A stretch of DNA of 64,000 nucleotides from Magnetospirillum sp. 64-120 (GTDB taxonomy: Bacteria > Pseudomonadota > Alphaproteobacteria > Rhodospirillales > Magnetospirillaceae): assembly GCA_001898825.1 (NCBI GenBank), contig MKVK01000027.1, forward strand, positions 23,420 to 87,419. The letters run 5' to 3'. Below are positions 50,518 through 58,343 of the stretch, in pieces (the first letter of the stretch is position 1; each line of letters begins with the position of its first letter). The translations under genes were made by a program, and so were the position numbers. The notes beneath the pieces were generated by a model that worked only from the letters and a program-made list of their open reading frames with translations, was not told where the DNA came from and did not search any database.

Positions 50518-51636
50518 ATGGCCGGCATCAGCGAAAACCAAGTGATCGACGCCCTTAAGTCCGTCGTCGATCCCGACAAGGGGGCGGACATCGTGTCGCT
50601 GGGGATGGTGTCGGGCGTGGTGGTCAAGGATGGCCACGTCGCCTTCGCCATCGAGGTCGAGCCGGAACGCGGCCCCCATCTGGAACCCTTGCGCAAGGCC
50701 GCCGAAAAGGCGGTGAACGACCTTGCCGGGGTGCTGACGGTGTCGGCCGTGCTGACCGCCGAACGCCACGTCCACGGCGGCCCGAAAGGCGGTCACGACC
50801 ATGGTCACGGACAGCCGGGCCAGGAACGCCCGTTGCTGCCCGATGTGAAAGCCATCATCGCGGTGGCGTCCGGCAAGGGCGGCGTCGGCAAGTCCACCAC
50901 CGCCACCAACCTGGCCATGGCGCTGTCGCAGATGGGGTTGAAGGTCGGCCTGTTCGACGCCGACATCTATGGCCCCTCCATGCCGCGCATGCTGGGCATC
51001 GAAGGCGAGCCGGTCAGCCCCGACGGCCAGACCCTGTTGCCCATGGAAAGCTATGGCGTCAAGTGCATGTCCATCGGTTTCCTGGTCCCCGAGGACAGCC
51101 CGATCATCTGGCGCGGCCCCATGGTCATGGGCGCCATCCAGCAATTGCTGCGCGACGTCCACTGGGGCGAGCTGGACGTCATGGTCATCGACATGCCGCC
51201 GGGCACCGGCGACACCCAGCTGACCATCAGCCAGAACCTGCCCCTGACCGGCGCGGTGATCGTGTCCACTCCCCAGGACATCGCGCTCTTGGACGCCCGC
51301 AAGGGCCTGAACATGTTCCGCAAGGTGGACATCCCGGTGTTGGGGGTCATCGAGAACATGTCTTACTACGTCTGCCCGAAATGCGGCGACGAGGCCCACA
51401 TCTTCGGCCATGGCGGCGCCAAGGCGGAAGCGGCCAAGCTGTCCTGCGACTTCCTGGGCGAAGTGCCGCTGGACATCGTCATCCGCGAAACCGCCGACCG
51501 TGGCGAGCCCATCGTGGTGTCCAAGCCGTCCAGCCCGCACGCCAAGGCTTATCGCGACATCGCCAAGAAGGTGTGGGACAAGGTCGAGCTGATCCTGGGC
51601 GGCGGCAAGAAAGGCCCCAAGATCAGCTTCGAATAA
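50518..51636 (+). CDS. mrp: Mrp/ApbC-type iron-sulfur carrier P-loop ATPase
   Basis: 372 residues. An N-terminal MIP18/DUF59 domain (1-85), a His/Gly-rich linker (HGGPKGGHDHGHG), then the ATPase with deviant Walker A ASGKGGVGKSTTATNLA and metal-binding CPKC in YYVCPKCGDEAHIF. Assembles or carries Fe-S clusters. ATG 50518 follows GGGGAAGAGGAAG. A strong terminator follows it. Confidence 0.95.
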   Translation: MAGISENQVIDALKSVVDPDKGADIVSLGMVSGVVVKDGHVAFAIEVEPERGPHLEPLRKAAEKAVNDLAGVLTVSAVLTAERHVHGGPKGGHDHGHGQPGQERPLLPDVKAIIAVASGKGGVGKSTTATNLAMALSQMGLKVGLFDADIYGPSMPRMLGIEGEPVSPDGQTLLPMESYGVKCMSIGFLVPEDSPIIWRGPMVMGAIQQLLRDVHWGELDVMVIDMPPGTGDTQLTISQNLPLTGAVIVSTPQDIALLDARKGLNMFRKVDIPVLGVIENMSYYVCPKCGDEAHIFGHGGAKAEAAKLSCDFLGEVPLDIVIRETADRGEPIVVSKPSSPHAKAYRDIAKKVWDKVELILGGGKKGPKISFE

Positions 51637-51690
51637 GGCATTCCTGCCTCTGATTTGACATAATTTATGGCGATGGTATGCACTGGAAAC

Positions 51691-51719
51691 GGGCGGTCCC
51701 CTGTGGGGCCGCCCTTTTT
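51691..51719 (+). terminator. Intrinsic terminator of mrp
   Basis: Stem GGGCGG-CCCC / GGGG-CCGCCC (51691-51714) with loop TGT and one unpaired T, then five T. Only 36 bases before the next gene on the same strand. Confidence 0.9.
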
Positions 51720-51755
51720 CGGACCCGATAGTTTCCACGCAAGGCCGGACCATCC

Positions 51756-53312
51756 ATGCTGCGCACCCTGACAGCGTTTTTTCCTGCTCTTGGCCAACGG
51801 GTCCAGGGCCGGGTCCTGCCCCTGGCCTTCACCGTCTTGCTGGTGCTGGTGGCGTTGCCCATCCTGGCCGAGCCGCTGCCGCCGCTGACCGATTACGTCA
51901 ACCATCTGGCCCGCATGCATGTGATGGCCCGGCTGGACGTCAATCCGGTTCTGGCCGACTTCTATGAAATCCGTTGGGCGGTGATCCCCAACCTGATCAT
52001 GGACGTGCTGGTGCCGCCGCTGGTGCCTTATTTCAGCGTGCTGCGTTCGGGACAGATTTTCCTGCTGCTGATGGTGGTGCTGCTGGTCACCGGTCCCATG
52101 GCCATCCACCGGGCGTTGTGGGGGCGGTTCTCGCCCTGGCCGCTTTTGGCCTTTCCGCTGGTCTATAACGGCATCTTCCTGGTGGGCTTGGTCAACTACC
52201 TGCTGGGCACCGGCATCGCGCTGTGGGGCGTCGCCGGCTGGATCGCCTTGCGCGACCGGGCGCCGTGGCAGCGCACCGTTCTGTCCACGGCGGTGGTGCT
52301 GACCTTGTTCCTGTGCCACCTGTTCGCCGTCGGCCTGTACGGCATGACGCTGCTGGCCTTCGAGGCCTGGCGGCTGTGGCGCTCGTCCGACCGGTCCAGG
52401 TGGCGGGCGGACATCCTGGCTTTCGGGTTGCCGTTCCTGCCGGTTCTGCCGTTGATCCTGGCCAGCCCCACCTTGGGCCTGTCGCACGAAATGGTGTGGG
52501 AATCGCGCGGCAAGCTGGAAGGCGTCTATCTGGCGGTGGAACTGTACCGCGACAGCGTCGACCTGTTGTTCGCCGCCGTGGTGGTGGGGGCGGGCATCTG
52601 GCTGGCCCGTCGCAATGCCCTGGGCCTGCATCCTGCCGGCTGGACCTTGCTGTGTCTGGGCGCGGTGGTGTTCCTGGTGATGCCGCGCCAGTTGTTCGGC
52701 TCGTGGATCGCCGACCAGCGTTTGCCGGTGGCTTTGTTCTTCCTGCTGATCGGCTTCATTTCGCCCAACCTGCCCGGCCGTCTGTCCCGCCGCGCCTTCT
52801 ATGTCTGCCTGATGGGGCTGACCCTGGCCCGGGTGGTCGAAGTGGGGGTGAACTGGTCCGATCTGGCGCAGGTCTCGGACGACATGACCCAGGCGGTGTC
52901 CAACATCCCGCGCGGGTCCAAGGTGCTGGTGGCGGAAGCCGACCGCCCCAATTCCGATCCGGCCCTGGTCCAGGCGCTGAGTCACGCGCCGCTGATCGCG
53001 GTGATCGGCCGCGACGCCTTGGTTTCCACCATATTTTCGGTCCCGGGCAAGCAGGTGCTGAACATCCGGCGGTCCCATGCCGAATTGGTCGACCGCGAAG
53101 ACGGCGACCCGCCGAAAGTGGGCCAGTTGCTGGCCACCACCGACAAATCCACCCCCGGCGGGGCGCGTTTCTGGGATTTCTGGCCCCAGCATTACGACTA
53201 TGTTTTCGTGCTTTATACCGAGCCCCAAGCCGCCAATCCCGACCCCGACGACCTGGATTTCGTCGCCGAGGGGCGGGGGTTCCAACTTTATCGCACCATG
53301 GGGGGCGAATAA
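51756..53312 (+). CDS. Polytopic membrane protein, unknown function
   Basis: 518 residues with about ten membrane helices in the first 360 residues, then a soluble C-terminal domain (about 370-518; GSKVLVAEADRPNSDPALV, FWDFWPQHYDYVFVLYTEP). The layout is like GT-C glycosyltransferases or O-antigen polymerase relatives; LTDYVNHLARMHVM near the first loop could carry an acidic catalytic residue. No family is named with confidence. Starts at ATG 51756, 36 bases after the mrp terminator. Confidence 0.75.
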   Translation: MLRTLTAFFPALGQRVQGRVLPLAFTVLLVLVALPILAEPLPPLTDYVNHLARMHVMARLDVNPVLADFYEIRWAVIPNLIMDVLVPPLVPYFSVLRSGQIFLLLMVVLLVTGPMAIHRALWGRFSPWPLLAFPLVYNGIFLVGLVNYLLGTGIALWGVAGWIALRDRAPWQRTVLSTAVVLTLFLCHLFAVGLYGMTLLAFEAWRLWRSSDRSRWRADILAFGLPFLPVLPLILASPTLGLSHEMVWESRGKLEGVYLAVELYRDSVDLLFAAVVVGAGIWLARRNALGLHPAGWTLLCLGAVVFLVMPRQLFGSWIADQRLPVALFFLLIGFISPNLPGRLSRRAFYVCLMGLTLARVVEVGVNWSDLAQVSDDMTQAVSNIPRGSKVLVAEADRPNSDPALVQALSHAPLIAVIGRDALVSTIFSVPGKQVLNIRRSHAELVDREDGDPPKVGQLLATTDKSTPGGARFWDFWPQHYDYVFVLYTEPQAANPDPDDLDFVAEGRGFQLYRTMGGE

Positions 53313-53320
53313 GGGGGGGG

Positions 53321-53947
53321 CTATTTCGTGACGGGTTTGGGCTTTTGAGCGGTTTTTCGGGTCTTGAGTGACGCCGGGGAAAAAGGCTTGGCTGTCGCGG
53401 TCTTTTTGAGCGAGCCCATCAAAAACAGGTCATCATCAGAATGATGCTGTCGTTCAAGTGCAGTCTTGAGGAATTTCGGTAATTCAAGGTGTTTCCTCCA
53501 AGTTGGCAGATCTTCGTCTGTCATCTTGGAGATTTCACTTAATGACTGGTATGCCGTTAAACGGCGTCTTAGCTCCGATAGCTCGTAATCAATCTCTGCC
53601 CACTTGGATGGATCATCCTCATCACTTAATGAATGGTTGAAAATTGAAGGCTGGCTGGGTTCGTTGTGAGAAAATGTAACCGGCGACATCGGCAATGACG
53701 ACCCGATCACAAGCGGGACCATCACCCACTTGTCATCGCCAACAAAGTCGGGAGCGCTCGGCAAGGGAATGGCTTCGCCATCTTCCAGCATGCCGTCAAC
53801 ATGCAAAGAAAGTGCTTCCGCGGCTTGGTTCAGCGCGGTTTGCAGGTCGGGGTCGGCGGTAACGCAGCCGGGGAAATCGGGAAAGGAAATCCCGAAATCG
53901 CTATCGTCGTTCTTGTCGATCACCGCAGGGTAGAACCGCAGCATCAT
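53321..53947 (-). CDS. hicB: HicB-type antitoxin with long C-terminal extension
   Basis: 208 residues. The N-terminal 70 form a HicB fold (FYPAVIDKNDDSDFGISFPD, FPGCVTADPDLQTALNQAAE, ALSLHVDGMLEDGE). The remaining 130 residues show no recognised helix-turn-helix or ribbon-helix-helix: a central charged helix region (ELSELRRRLTAYQSLSEISK) and a Lys/Pro-rich end. Base composition is lower in GC than the neighbours (26 of 60 bases in 53521-53580). ATG 53947 (second ATG adjacent) follows AGAGGCAG. Six bases downstream of hicA. Confidence 0.8.
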   Translation of the reverse strand: MMLRFYPAVIDKNDDSDFGISFPDFPGCVTADPDLQTALNQAAEALSLHVDGMLEDGEAIPLPSAPDFVGDDKWVMVPLVIGSSLPMSPVTFSHNEPSQPSIFNHSLSDEDDPSKWAEIDYELSELRRRLTAYQSLSEISKMTDEDLPTWRKHLELPKFLKTALERQHHSDDDLFLMGSLKKTATAKPFSPASLKTRKTAQKPKPVTK

Positions 53948-53953
53948 CTGCCT

Positions 53954-54160
53954 CTAGGTCAATTTCACACCGGCTTGTTTCTCGATGCTTTTCACCGTTC
54001 CAATGGGTAAATCCCGCTTGGGGTGAGGCACCGTGACCCGTCCGGGTTTCGTCGGGTGTTTGAACTGTGCGTGAGAGCCGCGTCTGGCGACTTCATACCA
54101 TCCGTCCGCTTCCAGGATGGAAATGATCTCTCGGCTGTCCCGCGTCACGTTTGTCCGCAT
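53954..54160 (-). CDS. hicA: HicA-type mRNA interferase toxin
   Basis: 68 residues ending with the family pattern ADGWYEVARRGSHAQFKHPT and GRVTVPHPKRDLPIGTVKSI. The His in GSHAQF is the expected catalytic residue. A double-stranded-RNA-binding-fold toxin that cleaves mRNA. ATG 54160 is used; GTG 54148 would also fit family length. Toxin gene first, antitoxin second, the usual hic order. Confidence 0.88.
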   Translation of the reverse strand: MRTNVTRDSREIISILEADGWYEVARRGSHAQFKHPTKPGRVTVPHPKRDLPIGTVKSIEKQAGVKLT

Positions 54161-54289
54161 CCAAATATATATGATTTTGGCGTTGAGATTAAAGGCTCTC
54201 CCTGTGAATGCAACCATTTCGTGATTTGCTTGTGGCGTGGAATGAAACTGCCCTGCGCATGGGGGGTGGCGCATCGCGTCGCGCTGCAC

Positions 54290-54295
54290 TATATT
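54290..54295 (+). promoter_or_regulatory. Candidate -10 box of ssrA
   Basis: TATATT sits seven bases before a GCCGGGT/ACCCGGC hairpin (54302-54318) that begins the acceptor-piece region. No good -35 hexamer was found at the usual distance. Confidence 0.4.
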
Positions 54296-54301
54296 GGTTT
54301 T

Positions 54302-54655
54302 GCCGGGTCATACCCGGCTATGGCGCTAAACGTCTTGTGGAATAGGCCTTGCGGACCCGGGGGCGGTACCCGGCGCCTCCACCATTGCTCCCGAAGTTAC
54401 GATCGGGCCGATGGGGGCGAAACAGGATCGACGCGGGTAGTAAAGACTTGGCTTGTGCTCGGCATGGTACCACCGTTATCGGGCTAAACCTCACAAGTGC
54501 CAACGACAACGTTGAACTTGCCGCTGCGGCGTAACCCGTAAGCGCGGTCCGGGGGGAACCGGGCAACAGAACTCCCCCCACTTAGCCGTGTTTCCGCCCA
54601 GGCGGAAAACGTCTAAACCATGAAATGGCCCGTGCCGGGCGGTTCAAGCGCCACT
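54302..54655 (+). ncRNA. ssrA: Two-piece, circularly permuted alpha-tmRNA
   Basis: Acceptor piece comes first and ends CGCCTCCACCA at 54384, with encoded CCA. The coding piece begins GGGGGCGAAACAGGATCGAC at 54413. GGGGGCG (54413-54419) pairs with CGCCTCC (54374-54380), forming the 7-bp acceptor stem across the two pieces. AAGAC (54443-54447) pairs with GTCTT (54332-54336) for helix 2. The T-arm stem CCGGG/CCCGG (54357-54361, 54369-54373) encloses loop GGCGGTA. Spacer 54385-54412 is removed on maturation. Downstream stems include TTTCCGCC/GGCGGAAA (54591-54608). The 3' end is approximate. Rescues stalled ribosomes. Confidence 0.93.
54499..54534 (+). other. tmRNA tag reading frame
   Basis: The resume codon GCC starts a frame coding ANDNVELAAAA followed by TAA. 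AND at the start is usual in alphaproteobacteria, and the C-terminal alanines are what ClpX recognises. The initial AND region is part of the SspB contact in known systems. Confidence 0.9.
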
Positions 54656-54665
54656 CGGGCTTGTC

Positions 54666-54692
54666 GCATTTTCTCACTTCGTGCGAAAATGC
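54666..54692 (+). terminator. Hairpin between ssrA and sspB
   Basis: GCATTTTC (54666-54673) pairs with GAAAATGC (54685-54692) over 8 bp with an 11-base loop. Weak T content follows (TGTTTGG). May end ssrA or be a processing signal, or allow some read-through to sspB. Confidence 0.4.
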
Positions 54693-54721
54693 TCTGATGT
54701 TTGGGTGCCTGGACAGGATCG

Positions 54722-55213
54722 ATGAGCGAAGACACGCTGCGTTACGACAAGATGGTGGAAGACGCCCTGCGCGGCGTGGTGCGCGAGGCTTTGGTGGTGA
54801 CCGCCCGTGACGGTCTGTTCGGCGACCATCATTTCTATATCACCTTCCGCACCCAGTTTCCCGGTGTCGCCATTTCCGACCATATCCTGGCGCGGCACCC
54901 GGAAGAGATGACCATCGTCCTTCAGCATCAGTTCTGGGACCTGGAAGTCACCGACACCTTGTTCCGCGTCACCTTGTCGTTTTCCGGCAAGTCCGAGGTT
55001 CTGGTCATCCCGCTGGCCGCCATCACCGGCTTCGCCGACCCGTCGGCCAAATTCGGGCTGCAGTTCCAAGCCATCGACGACGATGACGATGAATACGACG
55101 TCGAAGACGACGAAACCCCCGACGAAGAAATTTCCGTCGCCGAATCCGCCCCCGACCAGCCCGACGAAACCAAGGGCAAGGTGGTGGCGCTGGACGCCTT
55201 CCGCAAGAAATAA
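54722..55213 (+). CDS. sspB: ClpXP adaptor SspB (alpha type)
   Basis: 163 residues. The substrate-binding domain has HHFYITFRTQFPGVAISDHI and MTIVLQHQFWDLEV; it is followed by a very acidic linker (DDDDDEYDVEDDE) and the C-terminal ClpX-binding tail GKVVALDAFRKK. It delivers ssrA-tagged proteins to ClpXP. It lies directly downstream of ssrA on the same strand. ATG 54722 is chosen; an in-frame start seven codons earlier is possible. Confidence 0.93.
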   Translation: MSEDTLRYDKMVEDALRGVVREALVVTARDGLFGDHHFYITFRTQFPGVAISDHILARHPEEMTIVLQHQFWDLEVTDTLFRVTLSFSGKSEVLVIPLAAITGFADPSAKFGLQFQAIDDDDDEYDVEDDETPDEEISVAESAPDQPDETKGKVVALDAFRKK

Positions 55214-55335
55214 AGCCACCTTGCGTCCAATACTTGACGCATGGCTGAAAAAGGTGTTTGACCATGGGCGCGCGCCTACCCGTCAGGGGTGGGGTGCGCC
55301 TACCCTTTTCTCGCGGCCCAAGGATCGACCAAGCC

Positions 55336-56952
<1,617 letters not shown>

Positions 56953-56970
56953 CATCGGTGTGGTGGGACA

Positions 56971-57004
56971 AAGGGGCGCCTCCTTTCCGGGGCGCCCCTT
57001 TTTT
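56971..57004 (+). terminator. Intrinsic terminator of the fumarase gene
   Basis: AAGGGGCGCC (56971-56980) pairs with GGCGCCCCTT (56991-57000), loop of 10, followed by four more T. Confidence 0.92.
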
Positions 57005-57024
57005 CATGTCCGCCGACTGCCCAT

Positions 57025-57402
57025 ATGCCGGTCATGACGCAGTCCTTGGCCACAACCCTGTATCGTGGTTTCATCGGGCGCTGTCCGCGTTGTGGACAGG
57101 GGCGGGTGTTGTTCGCCTATTTGCGGGTGATGCCCGAATGCCTGATCTGTCACGAAAGACTGGGCCACATCCGCGCCGATGACGGCCCGGCCTATTTCAC
57201 CTTGTTTGCCGTGGCCCACGTGGTGGTGCCCGGCGCGCTTTGGGTGGAACAGGCGTGGTCGCCGCCCATGGGACCGTTCGTCGCCGCCACCATGGCGGCG
57301 GCCTTGACCTTGATCGGCATCCTGCTGCCCGCCTTCAAAGGGGCGACGGTGGCCCTGATGTGGCGTTTACGGCTAAAGGGCGACGAACACCAGGGCGATT
57401 AA
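57025..57402 (+). CDS. DUF983 family membrane protein
   Basis: 125 residues. An N-terminal zinc-ribbon-like pair (GRCPRCGQG and MPECLICHERL) precedes two membrane helices (about 57-75 and 85-105), the DUF983 layout. Role unknown; some family members neighbour cytochrome oxidase genes. ATG 57025 or ATG 57034. The stop overlaps the convergent gene by four bases. Confidence 0.88.
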   Translation: MPVMTQSLATTLYRGFIGRCPRCGQGRVLFAYLRVMPECLICHERLGHIRADDGPAYFTLFAVAHVVVPGALWVEQAWSPPMGPFVAATMAAALTLIGILLPAFKGATVALMWRLRLKGDEHQGD

Positions 57403-57833
57403 TGGGCGACCTTGGACTGGCGTTCCATTTCCGCGATCAGCCAGCGATCCAGCGGCATTCCATAAGGACGGCCGCGTTCCTGCCAGGCCAGTTTGGCGCG
57501 TTGGCGGATGGCGGGCAGGGGGCGGCCGCTGGTCAGGCGCTTGCTGACCTCGCGGTTGATTTCCACCAGGGTTTCCAGGCGTTCGTCGGACAGGCCACGG
57601 CCTGCGGTGCGCGACGCCGAGACGACGAAGTCGGCCAGATGGCGGTTCAGATGGTGCCAATCCTGGGCGTTGGCGACCTCGACCAGGGTCAGCCACAGCC
57701 GATGGTTGACATCCAGTGCGGCGACGAAGCGGTCGGCATCGCAGGCACTGCTCAGGTCGTCGGCGGCTTCGGCCAGGGCCGCGGCGGTGCTTTCCGCCAA
57801 AGTCAGGCGAACGGGAATAGGTGCGGAATCCAT
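57399..57833 (-). CDS. FlaF-like protein
   Basis: 144 residues, mostly helical. FVAALDVNHRLWLTLVEVAN and DERLETLVEINREVSKRLTS match the pattern of FlaF, which helps flagellin secretion or translation control in alphaproteobacteria. The C-terminus (RPYGMPLDRWLIAEMERQS) is extra. No flagellar genes are nearby, so the assignment is tentative. ATG 57833 follows GGGAGGACAG. Confidence 0.5.
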   Translation of the reverse strand: MDSAPIPVRLTLAESTAAALAEAADDLSSACDADRFVAALDVNHRLWLTLVEVANAQDWHHLNRHLADFVVSASRTAGRGLSDERLETLVEINREVSKRLTSGRPLPAIRQRAKLAWQERGRPYGMPLDRWLIAEMERQSKVAH

Positions 57834-58031
57834 TTCTGTCCTCCCTAAGACCTGTTATTCCCCCGAGGCCCAAGTGTAGGATGCGTTGTGCGTATCCTCA
57901 ATCGACCTGAGGTTTGGGGTGGGATTGTCCTATCCCATTGACAAAGATGATACTCTGCCCGTCCTTGGCCCGGCCAAAGACAGATTCGTGAAAACCACCG
58001 GGCCTGCGCCCATCCCGGAGACATTCGCCAG

Positions 58032-58247
58032 ATGCTGCGCAAGCATTCGATCATCATCTCGGGTCATGCCAGTTCGGTTTCGCTGGAGCCGGAATTCTGG
58101 GACGAGTTCCGGCAGATCGCCGATCGGCTTGGTCTGTCGGTCAACCAGTTGGTCAGCCGGATCGATTCCGAGCGCGGCGGCAATTTGTCTTCGGCTATCC
58201 GAGTATTCGTCTTGAACGATCTGCGTGATCGGATAAAAACTACATAA
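58032..58247 (+). CDS. Ribbon-helix-helix domain protein (RHH_4 type)
   Basis: 71 residues: KHSIIISGHASSVSLEPEFW, then LGLSVNQLVSRIDSE and GNLSSAIRVFVLNDL, the pattern of the alphaproteobacterial RHH_4 family. Likely a small DNA-binding regulator. It lies 96 bases upstream of the hybrid kinase on the same strand. The gap before it (57834-58031) shows no gene. Confidence 0.85.
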   Translation: MLRKHSIIISGHASSVSLEPEFWDEFRQIADRLGLSVNQLVSRIDSERGGNLSSAIRVFVLNDLRDRIKTT

Positions 58248-58343
58248 GTTTCTGAAATTGTTTCCAATTTTACAATTGGTTACATTTTTCGCTTTGCTTC
58301 GTTCGTCTTGAAGAAAGGCGAAAACTGGCGTTACTCTGTCGCC

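Noticed and set aside
50381-50545. A 54-codon frame (MEKEPTDSSDDPKGG) upstream of and overlapping mrp
   Set aside because: No ribosome site, it runs out of frame through the mrp start, and the composition shifts midway. Left out, though a leader role cannot be excluded.
53313-54301. A genomic island inserted at ssrA
   Set aside because: AT-richer hicAB fits, but there is no integrase, no direct repeat of the tmRNA end, and the module is under 1 kb.
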